Shown here piece after piece: positions 54,957 to 64,000 of a stretch of 64,000 bases of DNA. Made by a program: the position numbers and the translations under genes. The stretch's first letter is position 1. Each line of letters starts with the position of its first letter. The DNA is from Hymenopellis radicata (taxonomy: Eukaryota; Basidiomycota; Agaricomycetes; Agaricales; Physalacriaceae). Below the pieces are notes generated by a model. The model had not been told where the DNA came from. It worked only from the letters and a program-made list of their open reading frames with translations, and searched no databases. The stretch lies in assembly GCA_015501595.1 (NCBI GenBank), contig JADNRX010000254.1, positions 1 through 64,000 on the forward strand, in the 5' to 3' direction.

Positions 54957-55406
54957 TCACTCATTTCTTCTGCTTGCTCCATTCGGTCCTCTGAGATGTA
55001 TCGCTTGCGCCAGAAGCACTTTGGTCGTCGCCGCCCACATTCTCGCCCTCGTGTTTTCGACGCGTCGAAGGCAGTTATATGCCGCTGCGACTTCCCCACT
55101 CTGGCCTAAATCGCCTAGGACTCCGTTTTCACGTTGGGAGACAATGTAGAGACAGGATCTCTCCCACAGGTCCAGCCTCCTGTCAATGTCTTCCAGGATC
55201 GGCGTCCATGGTGCCGTCTCATTCGTTTCGTTTCCAGTGAACCCTCCCAGGATTCTCGCGGTCTCTCCCTCTTTCACGATTCTTATTTCTTCCGGGATTT
55301 GGAAGCAGTCTGGGTTAGTTGGATCGATCTTTCGTGTGCGTAGCATCGCGGTCCGGTAGGTCCGGTACTCTTTCGTTCCTACTGGTTGTTGAGGAGTGGT
55401 AACCAC
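54957..55406 (-). pseudogene. LINE fragment (RT thumb region), truncated
   Basis: The frame reads PVGTKEYRTYRTAMLRTRKI, DPTNPDCFQIPEEIRIVKEG, ETARILGGFTGNETNETAPW and TPILEDIDRRLDLWERSCLY. In Tad-like LINEs the segment just after the RT palm has this form (G..EYR, then RILG.W.GN..N...W.P....I...L..W). It would precede the part seen in LINE-B, so it may come from the same family. After about residue 75 the match fades. The 5' edge coincides with the palindrome at 55386-55445. Confidence 0.65.
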
Positions 55407-55445
55407 TTAACCAGCCTTGGTTAAGTGGTTACCACTCCTCAACAA
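55386..55445. repeat. Perfect 60-bp palindrome: 28-bp arms, 4-bp loop
   Basis: The left arm 55386-55413 starts TTGTTGAGGAGTGGTAACCA. The spacer is GCCT. The right arm 55418-55445 is its exact reverse complement. It lies at the 5' truncation point of a LINE fragment, with the left arm overlapping the LINE frame. Confidence 0.97.
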
Positions 55446-58423
55446 AGCGATCGTCTAGAGGGGCGTGAAATTCACCCAACAAGCAATGAACTTCGGCGAG
55501 GCGACCTGCGGTTAATGTCCTGCGAGGTATCGCGGGTAGTCAACAAAATCGTCCTCGGCATCCCGACATAGATACAGATCTGACGGTTGAGGGGCGACAT
55601 TGAGCAAGGCGGTGAAACATGGAGAGTATGGAACTGGTGCCCAGACCTAGAAAATACTGTAGTCGTCAATATAAGCAATCGACAGTGAATGTGAAAATGT
55701 ATACCTGATACGAAAACGCGCGCCGATGCCGCCAACATTCCTCTTGTAACATGCAAGCAGTGGTTGTCAGGACCCTACGTCTTCTGCCCCGCGGCAGAGG
55801 GAGGCCGTTCTTGTCAACCGAAACCGCGTCTCGCAGGCGCACTCCCAGCTTGCATATATCGGTGAAAGATCTGTTGAAGGTAAGAATAATAATAGTCCAT
55901 TCCGTTGCGTAGATTGGCACAGGCATCGAGTACGAAAGAGGTGGCGACAGTGAGACTTGGAACAGCGTTAGATAAGTGCAGCATACATGATGTGAACGAG
56001 GACATACAAGTCGACCAAAGCCCTGTCCACATAGGTAATCCGACTGCTGGCATGAGGCACAGAGTACGCCTATTCTCATCCCTTTGGACATGAGATCGCC
56101 ACCTCAGCTAGGCAAGCCACGTTTCACCATGGCGTGAGCAGCCGGCAGAGAGATCATCTCAATGGCGCTTTGCTTCACCAAGAGCAACCCCAGAGCATCG
56201 GGGACAAGGAGGGAGACTGCGACATCAGGAAACAAAGATAGCTTTGGTCTGTGCACGTGTCTAGTGCTTATCTCGTCGAGCTCTATTCTGCGACATGCCC
56301 TTCGTGCCACTTGTTCTCCGCTAGGGCATACCCGGATTCATAGTCTAGGTTTAACGCTCCATTCACGCTAGACGTGTCGCGCCAAGTTCGACTTGCATAC
56401 TCCATATTTGTGGCCATGGTGGCGAACCAAGTATCTACGATTCCGTCTCTCAAGGACTCTATCGGTTTCACTGGATCGACCCCTCCCTGCGAAACCTCAC
56501 TGACGACTGGGTGCGTCGTGTCGAAGGCAGTCGCTGTCTCGACGAACTGGTTGCTTTCATGAAAACTTGTTGAAACTTGTCCGGCTGCCACTGCTCAGCT
56601 TTGGCGTCTGAAGACTGCTTTCTTCCTTGTCAGAGCCCTGAACAGAAGCCCACGCCCTTTATTCCCATGCTTTACAAGGACACCTTCTGATTGGATGAGG
56701 GATTAGGAGACCGTGCAGAGGGTTGTCGATATAGGCGAGGCGGTGCCCTGCACGATGGTGGGAGACATGACGAGCGCTCGCAGCCAGCTCACGCAGAGCC
56801 AACCCAACGCAGAGGGAAGAGCAATACAGAACTCGTAAACTGGTCTCTCCCAACATGGAGACGGTGACAGTGGAAGAGCGCAGCACAGTGGTGGGTCGGG
56901 TGGGTAATCGGCCGTCGGGACCTTGCTGGCATGCCCGCATAATTGCTAGGGAGTCGTTGACATCGCAAGCACGTCTTTGATGGGTTAATACTTCACGGTC
57001 GAGACAGTCGAGTGCTTCACGGCCATAGATCCTTGAAGAGTGCAAACATGGGCAGACCGCATCGATATCCTCAAAGTATCCTCAAAGTGTGTCCTAAAAA
57101 CAGAATTAACGTCACCAGAAGCTACCAGAAAATGGAACCCACCTGCTGCAACCAATGCGTCTCTGCGTCGTCCGTCGTCATCCACGGTGCTGCACGTTCT
57201 TTAGCAGAGTACATGCTTGAGTTCAAGGCCGTGGAGATCACACACAGTTCTTCGTCCTACGTGATTCCAGTCGTCATATATGAAGATCGACAACATTCGT
57301 CCGTCGCGTTGCTGCTTCTGTTCCAGTCAGCTTCGCTTCGGAAGTCGCGAGAGTGTACTTGCGCTTCCGCGATGCATAAAGGTTATTGGTGAGTTCCTTC
57401 TTGAATTTATCCCAGTCGCACTTGCTGACATCGGTGTCGCAGCCATCAGCAGTCCGCCAGAGCTGCTTAGACTCAGGGTCGGCTTAGCGCACGGCGGCAT
57501 GTACGTGGTCGCCACTGGTGACTTTGTGAGCCTTTGCGACTTCCTTAAACTAGAAAAGGACATCATCTAGGTCGTTAATGCTGTCGGATGAGAAGTGCGG
57601 GGTGGGAGACAGCGGCTGGCAAGAGTGGAGACGCAGCGAGCGATCTGAGCAGTGATGGCGGCGGTGAAGCGGGGAATGGTTTTGTGTGGGGGACGGTGTT
57701 CTTGAGGGGAGATCAAGGAAAGAGAACTCAAGCGGGTTGAGAGGTCCAGGCCTAGCTATGGGATGGGAGCTAGAATGGATGGATGGACGAAAGAGGGAGT
57801 GACGGGTGGACGACAGGCTCAGGGAGACTTGACGGGCCTGACAACTGGTGGCTGAAGTGGCCGGGACGGGCTGAGGGCCCAGTGGCATACGTGCGCGACA
57901 GTCGCTCTGCGTTCCTTGCATAATAGCTTCGGGGGTTGTCGACAGCTGCTAGGAGGCTGCGTCGAGCGCCGGGGATGGGTGCCATAGATGACGTGGATCT
58001 GAAGATTTACGAACTATACTCTGCCCGTAGCAAACTTGTCGTGGTGCCCTCCATTTCGTCTAATTTCTCCATTATTCTGGACTGCCCAAGCCCGTGCCAG
58101 TGGCTCCATGGATGTCTTTTTCCGCAGAAGGAGACAAAGAATACTAGCTGTGACTCTGAAATTCTCCTTACCATAAGACCCAATGGGCTGAGGAGCATAC
58201 AAGGGAACACAATGTGAAGTGGAATGAGTGGGCAGGCAGGGACAAGATGACGAATGGTGACCATTAGGCATAGGCGTTCCTTTGAGGGGTGATGTCGACT
58301 GTGGAATATTGTGGAGGGAGAGGGATGTTGTTTCGCGGAGTAGTCTGGATCCTGATGGTGTAGACATGGACGGCTGGTTAGGGATGAAGGAACCGTTCAG
58401 TTAAACCAAATCCCAACCACCCT
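55446..58423. other. No gene recognised, 3 kb
   Basis: Frames up to 141 codons on both strands lack known domains. A minus-strand stretch at about 57560-57275 reads fairly consistently (CDWDKFKKELTNNLYASRKR) but contains a TAA, so a decayed gene is possible. The 57600-58000 stretch is Pro/Ser-rich on the minus strand. Confidence 0.4.
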
Positions 58424-58625
58424 ACCCTGAATACATATCTACTCGCGGGTATTGCGCCCCAGAAGTCCTCCTCAGCTACTCCAATCCTGCAGTGGACCAG
58501 GTCACAAAGATATGCGCTATGCGAGCTACTGGGTGATCCTTCCGATGAATATCCTTCTGAGCAGCCTTTACAGCTGCTAGGCAGAAATGGCTAAAGACGT
58601 GGGATTCAAACTTCCCCAGGTAAGT
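58424..58625 (+). pseudogene. MAK/Ime2-like kinase, C-lobe part, in inverted position
   Basis: From 58426 the frame gives PEYISTRGYCAPEVLLSYSN, then PAVDQVTKICA. After a frameshift it gives CELLGDPSDEYPSE and later MAKDVGFKLPQV. In fungal MAK/RCK-type kinases the activation segment ends with EY(V/I)STRWYRAPEVLL and is followed by VYKICAVLGDPSDEYP and a (A/L)AK.VGFKFPQ block. The Trp-Tyr-Arg of the APE region is altered to GYC. This piece is downstream in the gene but on the opposite strand from the N-terminal piece at 58640-59320. Confidence 0.65.
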
Positions 58626-58639
58626 TACAGAAAACTTTA

Positions 58640-59320
58640 CTTTGCAGCACCGTCCTCACCTCTAATTTGTCCAGATGCGACCCCAGCCGTTTCGAGACCA
58701 AAGTCAGCCAGCGTGATAATGGCTACAACATCCTTTTCTGGTGGAGCATTGGGGGGAGCAACGGGAGCGAGCGTGTTGTAGTCGAAGAGACCAGTGGCGG
58801 TTACGAGAACATTCTCTGGCTTCATATCTCTATGAAAGTAACTCGACGAATGTATGTATGAACGTGATTGAGGCCCAATATCTGGCGGAAGATGGACGAG
58901 ACGACCGCCTGCGTGCATGACCTTTGCGAGCCTTGATGAGGTGATAAAGATTGCCTTCCGTGGACTCGAAAATAAAATAGAGCTTCTTGGTGCAGGAAGG
59001 AGAAAAAAGTCGAACAAGGGAATTATATTGGGGGTGAAACGGAATGGGATTCAGCAACTGCAACGCGAGTTAGCATAGACCGACACAAGTAACAGATACG
59101 CACCTCCAGCTCTTTCAACTTCGGACACTGGTCGCTCCCAGCCCATTTTGGGGCAGGTGCGCACCCACCTGCCCCACATTGCATCAAAGAGAGCGGTGTA
59201 TTGGCGTCCCATGCCAATCGCAGAGCCATACTGTGCCAAATGAACCGTCGCAGAGCCCCTTGAGCGGTGTGTAGGATCTCGTGGAGCCTGCCAGGTGGTT
59301 AATACAGCAAAAACTGGCCA
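58640..59320 (-). pseudogene. MAK/Ime2-like protein kinase, N-lobe through DFG
   Basis: On the minus strand: GLCDGSFGTVWLCDWHGT (Gly loop), CPKLKELEV, NPIPFHPQYNSLVRLF, KKLYFIFESTEGNLYHLIKA, YFHRDMKPENVLVTATGLF (HRD loop) and KDVVAIITLADFGLE (DFG). These fit MAK/RCK-type CMGC kinases of fungi. The segment that should hold the ATP-binding VAxK lysine is missing between WHGT...KWAG and KLKELE, and blocks lie in different frames, partly separable by introns (for example a GTGCGT donor after ELE). The homology stops right after ADFGLE, where the inverted C-lobe piece would be expected. Confidence 0.75.
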
Positions 59321-59690
59321 GGTGAGAACGCACTGCTCTGGGACGCACTGCTCTGGGACGAGACGACGACAAGCTTGTTGTGCTCGATACGGACCAACGT
59401 GGGCAAGATGAAAGACAACCACAGCTAGGGGACGCGTGAAGGGCAATGTGAGGTGAAGAGAGAGTGGGCAGCTACTGAGGCTGTGAGGAGAAGAAGGAGA
59501 ACTCTTTGTGAAGGCGAGCCGGGTGAGGGCATTACCCAGGAAAACCTTATCGCGGGGCCATGGTTCAACATAGAAGACTCCTCAAAGGTCAGATTGGACG
59601 GAACTGGGATTATATAGCCTGATCGTGAGAATTCCACAGTCAATCAACAACGCGTCGTCGGGAAGGCGTACGCGTTGTTTCACCTTGTTT

Positions 59691-60615
59691 ATGGCACCTG
59701 GCGTTTCACCCGGCGTTTTTTACTCATCCACAATTCTCATGTTGGCGCTGCCACCAGATGCAGCTCGGCCTGCTGTCGAGCAGTCATTCTACGATGACCC
59801 TCTTTTCCATCGAAATCCACCCTTCTATCATTTCTATTGCTGCCTGGACCGGATGCCCAAGGAAATATATGACATTATTTATCACGAATCCTTTCGCGAT
59901 CTCAGTCCATCTGAATTGCAACCCATCTATCGGAATGAAGAGTTCTCAGCAATTGTATACTCCAACTTCCGGAGGACTTATTTGCCCCATTTTTCCAAGA
60001 GCCTGGAAGGTGCAGAGGTACGTGTTTCCATGCTAACTGGTTGGTCCCTAGTCCATTTTTGTAAGACATCATGTCCTTCATGAAGGACGTATCGTCCAGT
60101 GAGGAGATATATCAACGTACTGCTCCATCACCTACTGCTCTACCAACTGCGACCATAACCAGCATTTGGAGGGGACAGGGCAGGCAGCTCAGAATATTGA
60201 TGAGCACATCTTCCAGGAATGACAAGCAAGAAGCACTTTACGGCCCTCGCATGCAAAGGTTCATTTTGAAGGATGCAGATTGGCAGAGTGGCGAACGGCT
60301 GTTGATAACCGGTTAGTATTCGCCCATGACGAGAGCTCGAAAGTCGAGGGAGACTTCTGCTTAGATGAAGCAGCTTCCTTTATCAATGGGAGGTTCTCTC
60401 ACTGGACTCGGGATTTTGAAGGGCTGGGGCATTGGACACGGCGGAACAATGAATACGTCGAGAGTGAGAGGAGATCCAAAGGTCGCAGATGCTTGAGTCA
60501 GAATGCTGCTGACCTGAAGCTCTCTGGTATGCAGTTTGCAGAGGACTGCTGGAGCTATAGTGACCGTGGTACAGTTATGCTATCCAGGGCTCAGTACGAT
60601 GATCTTTTCACATAG
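59691..60615 (+). CDS. Uncharacterised gene, two or three exons, possible frameshift
   Basis: ATG 59691 opens MAPGVSPGVFYSSTIL, then QSFYDDPLFHRNPPFYHFYC, CLDRMPKEIYDIIYHESFRD and NFRRTYLPHFSKSLEGAE up to a donor GTACGT at 60019. A second block (60071-60316) has MSFMKDVSSSEEIYQRTAPS and QRFILKDADWQSGERLLITG. A third frame (about 60290-60615) has DNRLVFAHDESSKVEGDFCL, RFSHWTRDFEGLGHWTRRNN and FAEDCWSYSDRGTVMLSRAQ. The link between blocks two and three needs an intron or an indel near 60310. MPKEIYDIIYHES resembles an F-box start only loosely. Family unknown. Confidence 0.4.
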
Positions 60616-62255
60616 ACAATATGAACTTATTTTGTCTTCAAGGAAGACCTGAGGACCAAGTCGTAAGCAACGTGGCCATGCCATGTTGAGAATGGCCCAA
60701 TCATGAGAAACTCGCAGTCGACTAGTGCGTAGCAGCTGGTGTCTGATCGGCTTGGTGAAGCAACTGGTTCTACTCGTTTCTTATATAGAATCTTAAAAAG
60801 GAAAGCATAGTTGCCATATATGGTCAAGTGTTGACTGGCACGTTGCCCCAGCTACATATGTCATAGGCTTTACCACAAATTTCTTCAGCACCTATTGCCT
60901 GCCCAGCCCTATCTGCGCCCTACTGCTCCTCGGATCTCCCTCTCACGTTCTTTCGTCGTATCATCTTCCCCGAGGACATAACCGGGGCATCTTGAGGGAA
61001 GCATGTTGAGGAGAAGATGGTCTTGCTGGTCTTGAAGAGGTGTCTTCGGGAGATGGTCTTGAGGACGTGAGGTGGTGGGGGAGACGGACGGGAGGACGTT
61101 GACGGGAGGAGACGGTCTCGAGAAGGGTGTACAGTCCTGCGTCGAGCTGAGGGAGGTTGACGAGGTGTTCGGGTCGTGTTGATGAGAGGAGATGGAGCGG
61201 AGAGGTAGTCGGTCTTGCAGAGGGTGACGGGGGTTGCTCTCCGACAGTTGTTGACGCTTTGAGGGAACACTTTCGAAGGTGCTTGGGATCTTGGTCACAC
61301 TCGGCTGTAGGACGTTCTTACAGCACTGCACAACAGTCAAGTCATCAACTCGTGTCGGTGTTGTTGAAGTAAGTACAGTCTAAGACAGCCTCAACGACGA
61401 GATCGATGGAGTGAAGGCGGGAAGGGTAACGACAAGTCTCAATGAACAGTTGAAAGGCAGGTCTAAAGAAGGGTAAGTCAATCAACCAACATGTGCGCCG
61501 AGAAAGTTCAACGTACCGTGACTTGGTAGCATCATCGTAGCCCTCGACGCTGACGAGCGCCGCCCGAGTCCGTCCAGGGTTATCTCGGGCGAGATCTGGA
61601 TCTGACGGAGTCCATACAGTTTGGATTCGAGGGCCATGCCGTCTTCGTTTCCAGGTCATCAGCTTGGCTTTGCCAACCGGATTTGCGGAATGTTGGATTT
61701 CGGGCGCCACATGTAAGTTGGTCTTCAAGTTGAGAATGCTGTTAAATTGGAAGCATAAACAGACAGATAATACGGAGGCTAGCCGAGTGACTCTTGGAGA
61801 CCATCTGGAAGAAATGTCAGCTCGTCGAGAGACGAGGTATGAATAACAGGTCGAACACACCTCGAATTCCCACAAGTCCTAATCATTAACAGGTCAACGT
61901 TCGTGGATCAACATGCTTGAGGCAGTCGTAGTCCAGGCCATGGTAATGCCGGCACGTCAATAAAGAAGCCATAACGAAAAAAGAGGGTTCCAAGGCGCGA
62001 ACTTGATCATGGCGTGAAAATCATGAGACCGTGAGGTCTGCGGATCCATGCTGTCAGAAATAAAGCCTATTCAAAAGAGTCAGAGCTGCCAATAAACAAA
62101 CGGGGTACGTCCCTATTCTGTTGAATGTAAGTCCTCTTCCTAGTCGCGTGCAGACCACTGGAATTAATTTTAATTTCCAGAGCTCAGGGTATGGCATTCC
62201 GCGAGGATTACGCCGTGAGTAAACCGTGCCCAAAAGGGTGAATGGATGAGCGATT
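60616..62255. other. No gene recognised
   Basis: The minus strand has a Ser/Pro/Arg-rich frame (61340-60909) and a 176-codon frame (61875-61345) with VWTPSDPDLARDNPGRTRAA, neither assignable. A short minus-strand ORF at about 61972-61887 starts MASLLTCRHYHGLDYDCLKH. Confidence 0.4.
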
Positions 62256-62302
62256 AAAGCCGCAAAGGGATTCCAATAAAAGCCGCAAAGGGATTCCAAT
62301 AA
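62256..62302. repeat. 22-bp direct duplication
   Basis: Two adjacent copies of TAAAGCCGCAAAGGGATTCC plus AA, differing by one inserted A. Confidence 0.85.
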
Positions 62303-62569
62303 AGTTGACGTCGGGCAAAACGACATGAGGGATGGAGGCAAGGAGGGAAAGGCTGCGTCACCCTTCCCAGGCTGCCGAACCCGATGCGATAAGATTGATT
62401 GAGTTAAGAGGCACCCATCGCGCCCGTCATAGATAACAAAACTCGAAATTAACGGCAACGGAACGCAAAGTTCCAGCGCACGCGGGCCGAGCAAAGGTGT
62501 GAATTCAGACGCGAGAAAGTGAGCTCGACGTGGTGAGTGCAAGTCAGAGTGAGAGTGAATAAAGTGACT

Positions 62570-63690
62570 TTTTGGGCCTCACTTGCGGTCACTTGCCGAA
62601 CTTGCCGAACTTATTTCTCCGCCAAATCCGGCAAGTTAGCTTACCTCACTTACTCACTTACCGCACTTGCTCACTTACCGCACTTGCTCACTTGCCCCTT
62701 CCTCGTTCCTTGGCGGCTGCCTGTAGCCCTCTCATCGATGGTCTTACCTGCTGCTGATGCGGACACGGCCGCGGCCACCGTCGCCATTGTTATTGGCCTC
62801 AGCACCTATATGTTCTGCGTAGTCCCTTGCATCGAGAGCTCTCCGGCCCAAGCTCTGACTCGATGACGGTTGGGCGTATTTCCTGCTCGCATAGTACAGG
62901 AGATCATGGATGGACGAATACTTGATTGACCTGTGTATGATTCCTTCTATGGTTGTCGTTTTAGTGCTTATCCCCCTTCTTCAACGTCGTTAGCACTATG
63001 CAGTAGGGCATGTAGATTATCTTGTTCCGCCTAAATGATATCTTCTCATAGCCTACGGAGTCTGAATCTCCATGTCTTCCAAACATCGGACAGCAGGTAA
63101 ACATATAAGACTTCATACCTCTCAACAGCGGGCTCGCCGGGAGATCTGTATACATCCATTCGAGGTTCCCAGTGGTGTAAGGCTAGCGGTAATTTGAGGG
63201 AGCACAGTCTCGATAGGGATTAGAAGGCCAACAACAGCAGACAGAGGATGGGGCTGGTGCGTGCGGCGGGAACACATTGAACACGCCGGTGTTCTCTACG
63301 TCGCGAAGGCGGGTTGAAATATGTAATATGTCTTGGAATGTTGACCTAGTACATATGGGTCGTTCGTCGTAAGAAGTTACCTGTATAAGTTCACGGTAAG
63401 TTACTTAGCGATGGTCTTGTTGTCGTAGGTGTTAATCACAGCATTGCGGGACTGGCATGAGCTCTAATTAGTCCCAGGAACCATTTCCACTGCACTAATA
63501 CATGAGGAATGCCTTCACAGAGCGTCTACGACGTCCAAGTGAGCTCAAGTGACTGGCAAGTTAAGTGCGATCAAGGTCACTTGCAAGTGACTTATGGGCG
63601 ACAATTTCACTTATGGGCCAAAAAGTTAATCCAAGTTAGGCAAGTGCACTTTTTGGCGGGCAAGTGAATTTGCCCAAGTGAAATTGTTAA
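62570..63690. repeat. Clusters of CACTTGC octamers in opposite orientation, possible inverted-repeat element
   Basis: 62570-62700 is dense in TCACTTGC and TCACTTACCGCACTTGC. 63535-63690 is dense in the reverse complement (GGCAAGTG, CAAGTGAC) with AGTGCACTTTTTGGC mirroring GTGACTTTTTGGGC on the left. The alignment of arms is loose, so a decayed 1.1-kb MITE-like element is only one explanation. Confidence 0.4.
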
Positions 63691-64000
63691 CCATCAGTCA
63701 GAGTCTAACTGCGCTCGATCACTCGTCGTTGCCCGAATTTGGGACTTGCATTCTTACCCCCACGACCTCAAACGCCTTGCTCTGACACTCCGCGATAACG
63801 ACGACGTCTAGCGCCACCATATGGCGGAGTTATTGTAACCTAGAATGATGTTCCCGTTGTGGCAACAATCGGAAGTTGAAGGCAAGCTTTTATTGAAAAG
63901 ATAGTACAAAATGGATGCCATCAGCGCTGAAGAACAGATCACGTAGTCAACGACAGTACAGACTGTCTGACCACGAAAGAACGTGCATTTTTCTGAGGAG
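63691..64000. other. No feature seen
   Basis: Short frames only. Confidence 0.5.

Noticed and set aside
62054..62542. 162-codon minus-strand frame
   Set aside because: Includes the 22-bp duplication, no domain, no exon signals; likely chance.
1..64000. CRISPR arrays, bacterial operons, rRNA genes
   Set aside because: No regularly spaced identical repeats with unique spacers, and no such genes; introns and gene families are fungal.

Overview
The window reads as a transposon-rich, gene-poor stretch of a filamentous basidiomycete genome, most likely an agaricomycete mushroom-forming fungus. Coding segments are split by short introns of about 45-60 bp with GT(A/G)NGT donors. The mobile elements belong to types I associate with Agaricomycetes: DIRS-like retrotransposons, Tad/I-type LINEs and a CACTA/Tnp2-type DNA transposon. 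The decayed host genes are fungal: myosin-motor chitin synthase, fungal type I fatty acid synthase, an ArgJ-family enzyme, OLA1 and a MAK/Ime2-like kinase. No bacterial operons, CRISPR arrays or convincing rRNA/tRNA genes were seen. Family names come from recognition of translated motifs; no database search was run.

Layout. 1-2.6 kb: DIRS-like retrotransposon on the minus strand, running off the left edge, with a spliced gag-like ORF1 and a frameshifted RT. 3.4-5.75 kb: an apparently intact eight-exon gene for a Ulp1/SENP-type cysteine protease. 5.9-8.5 kb: an F-box gene fragment abutting a second, decayed DIRS-like element. 9.6-10.2 kb: a small four-exon gene for a 122-residue single-span membrane protein. 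10.4-13.5 kb: a large minisatellite, a Pol III-box relic and an OLA1 pseudogene. 14-16 kb: a 155-bp hairpin and a multi-exon zinc-finger-like gene. 17.6-19.1 kb: fatty acid synthase pseudogene. 20.5-21.9 kb: a degraded transposase-like gene.

23.6-38.6 kb is the most structured part. A 5'-truncated LINE (zinc-knuckle tail of ORF1, endonuclease, RT, RNase H, zinc finger) lies between 17-bp target-site duplications. Its ORF2 is split just after the RT active site by a 10,461-bp insertion. Removing positions 25898-36358 restores the reading frame exactly and leaves no target duplication. The insertion carries pieces of unrelated host genes (chitin synthase, ArgJ, a kinase start, an ankyrin-like ORF) and has CCGGGGCAAC near both ends in inverted orientation. 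It looks like a gene-fragment-capturing transposon.

39-49.2 kb: a LINE fragment; a CACTA transposase carrying a frameshift and a MITE; a second LINE inserted with poly-A tail and target duplication into a proline-rich minisatellite gene. 49.2-53 kb: exon-like but unidentified sequence. 53-54 kb: an intact five-exon gene for a 252-residue protein of unknown function. 54.9-55.4 kb: a third LINE fragment ending in a perfect 60-bp palindrome. 58.4-59.3 kb: the two halves of one kinase gene in opposite orientation. 59.7-60.6 kb: an uncharacterised possible gene. The last 3 kb holds only short repeats.

The genes do not form a pathway. The region records successive insertions, truncations, inversions and capture events around four or five genes that still look translatable (Ulp1 protease, small membrane protein, zinc-finger-like protein, 252-residue protein and perhaps the 59.7-kb gene).
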